A DNA stretch of 64,000 nt from Pseudarthrobacter phenanthrenivorans (GTDB lineage: Bacteria > Actinomycetota > Actinomycetes > Actinomycetales > Micrococcaceae). Of this stretch, positions 54,911 to 63,008 are shown one piece after another. Positions within the stretch are counted from its first letter, which is position 1. Each line of letters opens with the position of its first letter. A model generated the notes under the pieces. It did not search any database and was not told the origin of the DNA. It saw only the letters and a list, made by a program, of their open reading frames with translations. The stretch covers positions 169,394-233,393 of the forward strand of contig NZ_JWTB01000007.1 of the NCBI RefSeq assembly GCF_000813845.1, written 5' to 3'. A program made the position numbers and the translations under genes.

Positions 54911-56479
54911 TCAGGCCCCCAGGTCCTCCGCCACCTTCCGCGCCCCGCGCACAGCGATGGCCACGCTCATCAGGGTGGGGTTCATCGCCGTCGCCGTCGG
55001 AATCAGCGCATTGCCGCCCACCACCAGGTTCTCGTAACCCCACACCCGGGACCACGGATCCGCCACGGAGGTGCCGTCGTCGGCCGCACCCATCCGCATG
55101 GTGCCCTGGTAGTGCAGGCTGGAGCCGTTGGGCATCAGCCTGGGCTCGGCAACAAAGACGCCAAGGGCTTTGCCGGCCCGGCGGAGCCGTTCCGTGGCCT
55201 GGGCGATTTCCGTTTCCTCCCTCTCAGTGAGCGCATACTCGATGGTCATGTTCGGGAAGCCGCGGTAGTCCTGTTCGTTGTCGTCAAACGTGACGGCGTC
55301 CTCGTAGCGCGGGTGCTTGCGCATGCCGTACCCCATGTTCACGTAGCCCCACGGGTTCTCCGAGTACGGCGTGCCGGGCTCCATGGGGAACGGCGTGGTT
55401 TCGGTGTACATCACCTGGACGGAGAACGGGTGCTCCGGCTCGGAGAACGGGATGCGGTTCACCGCCGCCACCGGATCGGCGGGATTCAGCGCACGGCGTG
55501 CGTGTTCGGCTTTGAGGTCTTCCTCGGTGGCGAACCGCTGCATCTTGTCCGCGTCGAGCGCCAGGGTGGAGATCACCACCGGGTGTTCGGTGAGGTAGTG
55601 GCCCAGTGCCTGCGGCCGGATGCCCGAGGCCCACAGAAGCTGCGGGGAACGGAAGGCGTCCGCGGCCACCACCACGATGTCAGCGGCCACGAAGGATTCC
55701 TCACCCGTGCGCATGTCCTGCACCGTGACGCCGGTGACGCGCCGTCCGTCCAGCTCCACCCGCCGGACCAGGGTGAGGTCGCGCAGTTCGAACTGCTTCG
55801 AAAGCGGGTTTTCCTTGTCGATCAACGGTCCGAGGACGACGTCGGCACCCGCCCAGCGCACGGAACCATCCGGCTGCGGGTCCCCCGCCACGGGAAGCGT
55901 GCCCACCCCGTAGCCCGCCGGCAGTTCGGCGCCGAACTCTTCGTCCAGCAGGGATCGGATCGCCTCACCCACCTTTGAATCCGCGAAGGCGGCACTGTGG
56001 ACGTGCAGCAGCTGCTTGGCCTCCTCAATCAGGCCGTCCCACTCGTCGTCGGCGATGAACGGAATCTTTTCGCTGAAGGCGGGCGACGGAGTCGCGCAGG
56101 TCCAGTGCGCGCCCTGGCCGCCCACATTGGTGGCCGCAGCCGCCGCCGGAAAGGAGGGTGCATGCGCTGAGCCTTCGCCGCCGAAATCGAGCAGGTGGGT
56201 GCCCTGGCGCGCGGTGAACATGCCTTCGGTGACGGTTCCGGCGGGGATGCCCAGGGACTCGCGGTAGGCGCCTGCCTGCGGGCCCTGGGACATCTCGCGG
56301 GCACGCGCCTTTTCGGCGGGGTCCGGGATGTTGCGGACGCTCTCGCCGGGGACGGCGGTGAGCTGGGGCCCGGCTTCGAACATCACCACGCGGGCGGTGG
56401 GGATCTGTTCCAGCAGGACCCGTGCGTAGGTGGAACCGATGGGTCCGCTGCCGACGATGGCAACAGTGAAAGTGGACAT
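54911..56479 (-). CDS. Pyranose oxidase-type GMC flavoenzyme, probable (C-)glycoside 3-oxidase
   Basis: 522 residues from ATG 56479 (AAAGGAG). The pyranose-oxidase signature is clear: VAIVGSGPIGSTYAR for FAD, NVGGQGAHWTCATP with the HWTCA flavin loop at His125, and catalytic His456 (SLHYQGTMRMG) and Asn500 (TATAMNPTL). Fungal relatives oxidise pyranoses at C2; actinobacterial relatives such as CarA oxidise the C3 hydroxyl of glycosides, including C-glycosides. Given the CarB/CarC-like genes nearby I favour 3-oxidation. The MFS gene upstream ends 16 bases before it, so they form an operon. Confidence 0.85.
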   Translation of the reverse strand: MSTFTVAIVGSGPIGSTYARVLLEQIPTARVVMFEAGPQLTAVPGESVRNIPDPAEKARAREMSQGPQAGAYRESLGIPAGTVTEGMFTARQGTHLLDFGGEGSAHAPSFPAAAAATNVGGQGAHWTCATPSPAFSEKIPFIADDEWDGLIEEAKQLLHVHSAAFADSKVGEAIRSLLDEEFGAELPAGYGVGTLPVAGDPQPDGSVRWAGADVVLGPLIDKENPLSKQFELRDLTLVRRVELDGRRVTGVTVQDMRTGEESFVAADIVVVAADAFRSPQLLWASGIRPQALGHYLTEHPVVISTLALDADKMQRFATEEDLKAEHARRALNPADPVAAVNRIPFSEPEHPFSVQVMYTETTPFPMEPGTPYSENPWGYVNMGYGMRKHPRYEDAVTFDDNEQDYRGFPNMTIEYALTEREETEIAQATERLRRAGKALGVFVAEPRLMPNGSSLHYQGTMRMGAADDGTSVADPWSRVWGYENLVVGGNALIPTATAMNPTLMSVAIAVRGARKVAEDLGA

Positions 56480-56495
56480 GATGTCTCCTTTGGGA

Positions 56496-58100
56496 TCAGG
56501 CCGGGAGGGATTCGGACGAAGGGCGGGGAGCGGGAACGGGTTCATCGGAGAGCCTGCCGTGCGGGAGCAGCAACGCCGCGACGATTCCCACGGCGTAGGC
56601 GGCGGCCAGGGCGATGAAGATGGGGGTGAAAACTGAGCTGTAGATCTGTGCGACGTCCGCCTGGACCGCCGGTGCCGCCGCATGGACCAACTGCGGGGTC
56701 AGGGTGGATGCTTCGAGCCCTGCCGGCAGCCTGGCGGCGACGGCGGATCCGATTACCCCGCCGATGATGGCGGTGGCAACCGTCGATCCCACCTGCCGCA
56801 CCAGGTTGATGGTGGCGGTGATGGTGCCGGTCTGGCTGCGTGGTGCGGCGCCCTGGACAACGGCGACGATGAGGCTCATGAAAGCCCCCGTGCCCATCCC
56901 GACAACGCCCATCACGATCATGGGCACCCACAGCGGAAGCCCCGTGGGAAGCGATGCCATGACCAGCAGTCCGCCGGCCCCCAGCATGGTGCCGATGATC
57001 GGGAAGATCCTGTAGCGTCCGCTGCGGCTCGCCAGCCAGCCGGTGAGCAGGTTGCTGAGCAGCATGCCGAATACGGTGGCGATGGGCACCAGGCCGGACA
57101 CCGTAGCCGTGGTCCGGTATGCCATCTGGAAGTAGGTGGGCAGGTATGCGGTGATGGAGAAGAGGCCGACGCCGATGATCGCCGAGAGTGCCGTGCATGC
57201 GGCAATGGTGCGGTTGGCGAAGAAGTGCAGCGGCACGACGGGCTCCGGTGCGCGCCGCTCGATCAGGAAGAAGGCGGTGAAGCCCACCAGGCAGATGCCG
57301 CCGGCGGCCAGGGTGGCAGCACCGGCGTTCCGTTCCGCGATCCAGGAGGCTGCCAGGACGAACGCCACCAGCGAGGTGGTGAACACCGCTGCACCGGCGA
57401 TGTCGAAGCCGCGGGGGGCGGGTCCCGGTTCGAGGTGCGGAACGGCAGCCAGCGCAAGGGCCAGGGCGGCGGCGCCTACCGGAATGTTGATCCAGAACAC
57501 CCACTGCCAGCCCCAGTAGTCGGTAATCGCCCCGCCGAGGACGGGGCCCACCAGGATGGCGATGGGGAAGGCCGCCCCGATGATTGCCATGTAGCGGGGC
57601 CGTTCACGCTGGGTGGTGACGCGGGCAATGATGGTCTGCGACATCAGTTGGAGGCCCGCGGAACTCATTCCCTGCAGGACGCGGGCGGCAATCAGCCACA
57701 CCATGTCCGTGGCGAAGCCGCAGATGAGTGACGCGGCGAGGAACATCACGAGGGAAGCCAGGAAGACCCGGCGCGCCCCCAGGACGTCGCCGAGTTTGCC
57801 CAGCACGGGCAGCAGGACGGTGCTGGAAAGGGTATATCCCACCACCACCCAGCTCATGAGCTGCAGCGCTCCCAGTTTGCCGGCGATGGTGGCCAGGGAC
57901 GTGGATACCACGGTGTGGTCCAGTGCCCCGAGGAAAGAGACAGTCAAAAGGGAGGCGACGAGGAAACGAAGCCTTACACGCGAGAGTGGCATAGTAGTCT
58001 GCCCGAACGATCGGGCCGTCGACGCGACGTGGTGTGCCTCCGGTGCGGCATCACGCCGGAGAACGGGTCCGGAAGGGACCCCGGCGCCACTCATCAGCAT
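56496..58100 (-). CDS. MFS drug/sugar-type transporter (DHA2-like, 14 TM)
   Basis: 534 residues from ATG 58100; ATG 57992 is an alternative, as the first 36 residues are polar. About 14 hydrophobic helices; GLGAL-like N-terminus LLTVSFLGALDHTVVSTSL, motif A LGKLGDVLGARRV and motif C in GAAFPIAILVGPVLGGA. DHA2 carriers are usually exporters, yet operon linkage to the glycoside oxidase suggests uptake of a glycoside or release of an intermediate. A CATAAG half-site lies 25 bases upstream of the start (58125-58130). Confidence 0.86.
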   Translation of the reverse strand: MLMSGAGVPSGPVLRRDAAPEAHHVASTARSFGQTTMPLSRVRLRFLVASLLTVSFLGALDHTVVSTSLATIAGKLGALQLMSWVVVGYTLSSTVLLPVLGKLGDVLGARRVFLASLVMFLAASLICGFATDMVWLIAARVLQGMSSAGLQLMSQTIIARVTTQRERPRYMAIIGAAFPIAILVGPVLGGAITDYWGWQWVFWINIPVGAAALALALAAVPHLEPGPAPRGFDIAGAAVFTTSLVAFVLAASWIAERNAGAATLAAGGICLVGFTAFFLIERRAPEPVVPLHFFANRTIAACTALSAIIGVGLFSITAYLPTYFQMAYRTTATVSGLVPIATVFGMLLSNLLTGWLASRSGRYRIFPIIGTMLGAGGLLVMASLPTGLPLWVPMIVMGVVGMGTGAFMSLIVAVVQGAAPRSQTGTITATINLVRQVGSTVATAIIGGVIGSAVAARLPAGLEASTLTPQLVHAAAPAVQADVAQIYSSVFTPIFIALAAAYAVGIVAALLLPHGRLSDEPVPAPRPSSESLPA

Positions 58101-58176
58101 ACCCGCACTTTTGCGTTAAAACAACATAAGTAAGCAAGGCTTTGACCTAAGCGCTGCGAGTGGGCGTCCATTCGGT

Positions 58177-58974
58177 TCACAACGCCGCGATACCTGCCGC
58201 GACGGCCATGTCCGCCAGCAGGTCGGCCAGATCGCCCGGCGGTTGACCGGATACGCACGCCTCCATGGCCCGGCGGAGCGCGAGGCGCGCAGGGGCCTCA
58301 TAGCGAAGGGGCGCCCGGAAGACACCCTCCCCGGTACTGGTCTCGATGCATACCAAGCCCGCCGGCTGGTCGATGGTCACTTCTGTCCTGACGTCGCCGT
58401 GGGCCACAACACGGATCAACCCGCCAGGGCGGCGGCCGCCCGTGCGGGACGCCATGAGGGTCACCGGCGTCGCCATGCCATCCACTCCCCACCCCTCGAG
58501 AAGCGCCATCGTTGCCCCCGTCGTTGACGCGCCGGAACAAAGCTTCAGCCCGGCCCCCATCAGGGAACGGGCCCAACCGATACCGTCCAGGACGACGCCG
58601 GCCATGCCTGCCGCCGGGGCGGCGCAGTCAATGGTGAGCATTCGCGGCTGACTGGATTGTCGTGCCTGCGCGGCGTCGGCGACGACGTCTGCACGCAGGC
58701 CCGGACGGTCAACGATGACAGGAATATCCACGGGCCATGGACTGCCGTCCACCGCACCCCGCGGAAGCATTCCCGGATCGGCCAGGACCACGGCCAGCGC
58801 TCCCCCGGCACGGGCTGCCAACACGCCCTGCCACCAGTCGCCGGAACCCGGCACCACCGCAACCCCACCGCGTACATCGTCCGCGGGCCCCGCGCTCACC
58901 GGAAGCTGGGCGAGGGCGGCCCGGTACCGGGGCAGCCGGGTGGAGACAGTGAACCTGCGGCCCGCAGCGGTCAT
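58177..58974 (-). CDS. Degenerate Gfo/Idh/MocA-like partner protein (copy 2)
   Basis: 265 residues, no firm named family. It shares layout with the protein at 13556-14386: a GDWWQGVLAARAGGALAVVLADPG segment at the place of AGKHV-EKP, PVIVDRPG, and a C-terminal GVFRAPLRYEAPARLALRRA that aligns with GELMLPTLYESAHRSAWRRL. The catalytic EKP and Rossmann GxGxxG are absent. ATGA-coupled to the intact Gfo gene. Inferred non-catalytic partner; very divergent from copy 1. Confidence 0.55.
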   Translation of the reverse strand: MTAAGRRFTVSTRLPRYRAALAQLPVSAGPADDVRGGVAVVPGSGDWWQGVLAARAGGALAVVLADPGMLPRGAVDGSPWPVDIPVIVDRPGLRADVVADAAQARQSSQPRMLTIDCAAPAAGMAGVVLDGIGWARSLMGAGLKLCSGASTTGATMALLEGWGVDGMATPVTLMASRTGGRRPGGLIRVVAHGDVRTEVTIDQPAGLVCIETSTGEGVFRAPLRYEAPARLALRRAMEACVSGQPPGDLADLLADMAVAAGIAAL

Positions 58975-60011
58975 GGCCGCGCCCCTTCACGAAGCTTGGT
59001 TGCGGCGGCATCGGCGAGGTCGATGGCATAGTGCGCGTCGGCCAGGAGTTCGTCGTACTCCACCGGGACTGCACCCTGCAGGAGCGAGACCAGCAGCCGC
59101 CACTCTGCCTCATAACCGTCTTCTACGTCCCTGGGGTAGGTCACCCATTGCCCGTCAACATTGCGCACCCGGACGGTGGCGCTTCCCGCCTGGACGAAGG
59201 CAGGCGGAAAGTCCACCTCCACTCGGTCGTGCGTGGTGGCGATGCCCATCCGCCACAAGGCATCCGGCCCCCCGGGCAGCATGGTGAGCGCCAGTTGGAC
59301 CAGCACGCCACCGGCGCGGTAGCCCACCAGGTACCCCACCGTCGAGGCAACCCGGGCGTACACCACCTCGTCAATGCCGGGTGCGATGTCCCGCACCGCC
59401 GGAAGATCGTGGATCGCCAGGCCCGTCAACAGCTGGCGCAGAACGCCGGCAGCGACGGCAGGATCATCGAGGTCAGGCCGTCCACGGCGGGCCGCCACGA
59501 ATGGGCCACCCTCGGCCACCAGTTGGTGGTATCTGTCGTTCGGCGGGAGTGCCAGTGTGACGGAGATGGCCTGCACCTGCCCCTGGAGGGCAACAAGGTG
59601 GTGCCTTGCCCTGCCCCAGGCGGAATCGAAAAGATGGTTGGTGCCTACCATCAGGACGGCGCCCGCGGCCCGGCAGGCGGCAACGGCCTCGTCGGCCTCC
59701 CCGCGACTGGTGGCGAGCGGCTTTTCGCAGAAGATGGCGCGTTTTCCGGCCTCCACCGAAGCGATGACCTGGCGGGAGTGTTCGGCCGGCGGGGTGCAGA
59801 TTGCCACGACGTCCACATCCTGGTCGGCCAGCAGGTCACCCTCGCCCGTCGACCAGTTGGCACCGAAGCCGATTGCCAGGTCCCGGGCGCGTCCGCTTCC
59901 CGCGTCGGCTATGTGCTTCACAGTGAACAGGTCCCCCAGGCGGCCCAACACCGGCAGGTGCAGTGCCGCCACTCCGGGTCCGGCTCCAAGAATCCCTACG
60001 TTCCAAGGCAT
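58971..60011 (-). CDS. Gfo/Idh/MocA oxidoreductase, HDLP subgroup (copy 2)
   Basis: 346 residues. GILGAGPGV at the N-terminus, IFCEKPLA with the EKP lysine, LALPPNDRY, and GLAIHDLPAVR. The last two are shared with copy 1 at 12471 (VLPPNARF, GLAIHDLPLVR), which marks them as one subgroup. Probably reduces or oxidises a 3-keto sugar, for instance returning the 3-keto glucose released by deglycosylation. Divergent from a ROK repressor, exactly as in copy 1. Confidence 0.85.
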   Translation of the reverse strand: MPWNVGILGAGPGVAALHLPVLGRLGDLFTVKHIADAGSGRARDLAIGFGANWSTGEGDLLADQDVDVVAICTPPAEHSRQVIASVEAGKRAIFCEKPLATSRGEADEAVAACRAAGAVLMVGTNHLFDSAWGRARHHLVALQGQVQAISVTLALPPNDRYHQLVAEGGPFVAARRGRPDLDDPAVAAGVLRQLLTGLAIHDLPAVRDIAPGIDEVVYARVASTVGYLVGYRAGGVLVQLALTMLPGGPDALWRMGIATTHDRVEVDFPPAFVQAGSATVRVRNVDGQWVTYPRDVEDGYEAEWRLLVSLLQGAVPVEYDELLADAHYAIDLADAAATKLREGARP

Positions 60012-60023
60012 CGGCGCCCCCCT

Positions 60024-60046
60024 CTTATGTCTTTATTATTCATAAG
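60024..60046. promoter_or_regulatory. Candidate ROK operator
   Basis: CTTATG (60024-60029) and CATAAG (60041-60046) form an inverted repeat with an 11-base AT-rich spacer, between the divergent Gfo and ROK genes and 12 bases from the Gfo start codon. Repression of both genes would fit. Confidence 0.55.
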
Positions 60047-60115
60047 TTTGGAAGCTTCTGGCTATAGTCGCGCCCAACTGCACCTTAGTGGCCGTAGATG
60101 TGTGAGAATGAGGGC

Positions 60116-61378
60116 ATGTCGACAGAGTCCACCCTCCGCTTCGGAGCCCAGACCGATGAAGTGACGAGCCTCCTGCGGATCGTCAACCTGGTGCGGACGG
60201 GTGAGGCCACCACCCGCCCGGAGATTGGCAAAGTCACCGGCCTGGGCCGGGGCGTTGTCAGCCAGCGCGTGGACCAGGCCATCCAGATCGGATTCCTCGG
60301 CGACGGCGAGTTCGGCGCCTCCTCCGGCGGCCGGGCGCCCCGGACCCTCCGCTTCCGTGCAGAGCAGGGACGAATCGTTATCTGCGCCCTTGGCGCCGCC
60401 CACATCCGGGTTGGCATCACCGCCCTCGACGGCGACATCCTGGAACACACGCACCGGGCCTGGGACATCGGACAGGGGCCGGAGAAGACCATCGCCGCCG
60501 TGATGACCCTGGTGGACGAAGTACTGGCAAAAGACTCCAAAGTTTCCGTCTGGGCTGTCGTGGTGGGCCTTCCCGGCCCGGTGGACTTCAACTCCGGACA
60601 GCCGGTGTCCCCGCCGATCATGCCCGGCTGGAACGGCTTCGATGTTCGAACCCCCTTCGAGGAGCGCTTCAATGCGCCGGTCTGGGTGGATAACGACGTC
60701 AACCTGCTGGCCCTTGGCGAACGCGCGCGCCGCCGCGATGCCCTTGCCGACCTCATCTACTGCAAGATTGGTTCCGGAATCGGGGCGGGCCTGCTGTCCC
60801 AGGGCCGGATCCACCGCGGCGCCAATGGTGCTGCCGGTGACATCGGCCATGTCCGCGTCCTGGATTCCACGGCCGTTTGCCGCTGCGGAAAGATCGGCTG
60901 CCTGGAAGCCGTGGCCAGTGGCTGGGCGCTGGTCCGGGATGTTGAGCAGGCCGTCAAGGAGGGCGCCAGCACCTCCATGGCTCCGATTGCCGAGAAGGGG
61001 AAACTGACGCTCGAGGAGATCACCCTCGCGGTCCGGTCCGGCGACCCGCTGGCCATCATGCTGGTCCAGAAGTCAGCGCGCGTTGTGGGGGAGACAATTT
61101 CTGCCCTTGTGAACATGTTCAATCCCGCAGTCATCGTCATCGGCGGTGCCATCGGGTCCGCCGGGGAGGTGTTCCTGGCGGAAGTGAGGCAGCGGGTCTA
61201 CGAACTGTCGCTGCCGCTTGCTACCCGGGATTTGATCATCACCATGTCCGTAAACGATGAACGCGAACCCCTCCGCGGCGGTGCCGAGCTGGCGCGCGAG
61301 CAGCTGTTTGATGTCACTTTCCCGCGCTGGTTCGCCGAGGGCCGGCCTTCACCAGAACGAACCGCGGTCCCCGCCTAG
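60116..61378 (+). CDS. ROK-family transcriptional regulator (locus 2)
   Basis: 420 residues from ATG 60116; an in-frame ATG at 60098 is possible. HTH near 20-70 (TRPEIGKVTGLGRGVVSQRV), then ROK fold with GLPGPVDF, VDNDVNLLALGE and zinc motif CRCGKIGCLEAVASG. Clear paralogue of the ROK gene at 11057 and in the same arrangement with a Gfo pair. It probably senses a sugar from the glycoside route. Confidence 0.88.
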   Translation: MSTESTLRFGAQTDEVTSLLRIVNLVRTGEATTRPEIGKVTGLGRGVVSQRVDQAIQIGFLGDGEFGASSGGRAPRTLRFRAEQGRIVICALGAAHIRVGITALDGDILEHTHRAWDIGQGPEKTIAAVMTLVDEVLAKDSKVSVWAVVVGLPGPVDFNSGQPVSPPIMPGWNGFDVRTPFEERFNAPVWVDNDVNLLALGERARRRDALADLIYCKIGSGIGAGLLSQGRIHRGANGAAGDIGHVRVLDSTAVCRCGKIGCLEAVASGWALVRDVEQAVKEGASTSMAPIAEKGKLTLEEITLAVRSGDPLAIMLVQKSARVVGETISALVNMFNPAVIVIGGAIGSAGEVFLAEVRQRVYELSLPLATRDLIITMSVNDEREPLRGGAELAREQLFDVTFPRWFAEGRPSPERTAVPA

Positions 61379-61422
61379 GCTTCTGCGGGGACGCCCGGGC
61401 CCGTCCGGTCAGCACTGTCTGG

Positions 61423-61839
61423 TCAGGCCACGTCCCGGGACACAGACGGCACCGGCGCCGCGTCCAGTTCCAGCCGGGCCTCCAGGTGGAACGGCAGGAC
61501 CAGGGGAGAACCCGGCCGCGCCTGCAGGTAGGGCACCATCAGCTGGAAGTCGACGGCGACGTCGTGCAGGCCGGCCGAGAGCGCGCCCCGGCCGGCAAGG
61601 ACCAGCCGGTCCTGCACGAACCACCAGCCCCGCTCCGCCTCCAGGGCATGCGGCGGCACGCGCCGCGAGCCCAGCACCACCATCAGGCCGCCCCCAGCCA
61701 GCGAACGCCCGTCCACCTCCACGGTGAGTCCGGTAATGCCCGACAGGGGCATGGAGCGGATCCACGGCAGGCCGATCCGGAGTTCAAAACCTTCCGGGGT
61801 GGTGGTCAGCGCATCGTCGCGCACCGCGGTTTCCAACAT
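61423..61839 (-). CDS. DUF6379 / C-glycoside deglycosidase beta subunit-like protein (CarB-like)
   Basis: 138 residues from ATG 61839 (AAAGGA 8 bases upstream; ATG 61848 is too close to it). All-beta small protein with LSGITGLTVEVDGRSL, MVVLGSRRVPP, WWFVQDRLVL and LHDVAVDFQLMVPYL, the pattern of DUF6379 proteins. In the CarBC and DfgAB enzymes this small subunit joins a TIM-barrel subunit to cleave the C-C bond of 3-keto C-glycosides. Here it is divergent from the candidate TIM-barrel partner. Identified by pattern; the activity is inferred. Confidence 0.75.
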   Translation of the reverse strand: MLETAVRDDALTTTPEGFELRIGLPWIRSMPLSGITGLTVEVDGRSLAGGGLMVVLGSRRVPPHALEAERGWWFVQDRLVLAGRGALSAGLHDVAVDFQLMVPYLQARPGSPLVLPFHLEARLELDAAPVPSVSRDVA

Positions 61840-61861
61840 CAAGACCATCCTTTATCCTGAA

Positions 61862-61883
61862 ACAGACATAAGTCTGTCATAAA
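61862..61883. promoter_or_regulatory. Palindrome in the CarB-like / CarC-like divergent promoter
   Basis: ACAGAC-ATAA-GTCTGT (61862-61877) is a perfect inverted repeat that contains CATAAG; CATAAA follows at 61878-61883. The CATAAG element matches the half-sites near the ROK gene (60041) and the MFS gene (58125), so one regulator may control all three. Confidence 0.5.
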
Positions 61884-61907
61884 CAATCATATAGGGGAAG
61901 GTGTCTT

Positions 61908-62933
61908 ATGGCTCCCGACATTCCATCCGGCTGGACCTTTTGCGCCAGCTCGTTCAACTGGACCCCGGAGATCATTGCTGCCCGCCGAACGGCCCAGGAC
62001 ACCGTCACGGGGATCGCGGACGCTGTAGTGAAAGTGATCGAACTCGAGCCGGGACTGGTGTGGCGCTCATTCCCTACCCCCAATGACGGCGAAGTCGAAG
62101 GGCTGCGGGCGTCGCTGGCGGCAAGGGGCGGATCCGTCAGTATCGTTGGGGCCAGCCTTGACGATTTCTCCTCGCCCACGGAGCGCCGCCCGCTGCAGGA
62201 GCGCCTGGATTTCCTGGTCCCGCAACTGCATGCCGCCCACCGGGTGGGAGCGCACGGCGTCCGTCTTCCGATCGGCCAGGCGGGAGGTGAACTGCTCGCC
62301 CTGCTCCAGCCGATCCTGCACCGCCTTGACCTGGTGCTGTACGAAGAGATCCAGGGCCAGCAGGCGCCCGGAAGCCCAGCCGTCGAGCCTGCGCTGGAGC
62401 TGATTGCCGGGCTGGACGATGACCACGTCCGGGTTCTGGTTGATATCAGCATGCTGATGCCCGCCCTTCCCGTCAGCTACCTCGGGAAACTGCGCCGCGC
62501 GGGCCTGCCACGGGACTTTATGGCGCGCCTGGAGGACGGCTGGCGCGATCCCGCCACCATGGACGCGGTCACCGCGCTGCTGCGGTCCGGAGACGTGCCG
62601 CCACCCATCCACACCCTTTTCATGAACCTGCTGATCCGGTTTGGCCGCAGCGACGCCGCCGACCTGCAGGGCATCCTGCCGCTGGTGGGCGCCTTCCACC
62701 TGAAGTTCTGGGATTTGGATGATGACGGCGGACGGGTTTCCCGGCCGCTGCAGGAACTTGGCGGCCTCCTGGCCGCCAACGGCTTCACCGGCACTTTGAC
62801 CAGCGAATGGGGCGGCCATGAGTGGCTGCAGGACGACCCGACGGACATGACGCGGCGGCACCTTGCACTGGCACGGGAAGCGCTGGTTGAGCACGTCGAA
62901 ACCCCGATTGCGGCACGTCCAATCACCGGCTGA
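61908..62933 (+). CDS. TIM-barrel sugar isomerase-like protein, C-glycoside deglycosidase alpha-like (CarC-like)
   Basis: 341 residues from ATG 61908 (GGGGAAGG upstream). Metal ligands of the fold at Glu147 (LYEEIQ), Asp179 (VLVDIS), His264 (FHLKFWD) and Glu300 (TSEWGGHEW). The order E-D-H-E with a Mn-type site is that of CarC/DfgA catalytic subunits. The CarB-like gene next door supports the pairing. It would remove the sugar from a 3-keto glycoside by elimination. It could instead be an unrelated isomerase; the ligand pattern alone is not specific. Confidence 0.75.
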   Translation: MAPDIPSGWTFCASSFNWTPEIIAARRTAQDTVTGIADAVVKVIELEPGLVWRSFPTPNDGEVEGLRASLAARGGSVSIVGASLDDFSSPTERRPLQERLDFLVPQLHAAHRVGAHGVRLPIGQAGGELLALLQPILHRLDLVLYEEIQGQQAPGSPAVEPALELIAGLDDDHVRVLVDISMLMPALPVSYLGKLRRAGLPRDFMARLEDGWRDPATMDAVTALLRSGDVPPPIHTLFMNLLIRFGRSDAADLQGILPLVGAFHLKFWDLDDDGGRVSRPLQELGGLLAANGFTGTLTSEWGGHEWLQDDPTDMTRRHLALAREALVEHVETPIAARPITG

Positions 62934-62946
62934 GGCTCGCATAACG

Positions 62947-62985
62947 AAGAGCGGCCGGTCCTGGATTACAGGACCGGCCGCTCTT
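62947..62985. terminator. Strong bidirectional terminator
   Basis: AAGAGCGGCCGGTCCTG (62947-62963) and CAGGACCGGCCGCTCTT (62969-62985) form a 17-bp perfect stem with a 5-base loop (GATTA). TGTGTT follows on the plus strand. It separates the convergent CarC-like gene and the last TIM-barrel gene. Confidence 0.85.
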
Positions 62986-63008
62986 TGTGTTCACTTCTTC
63001 GTGTTGAG

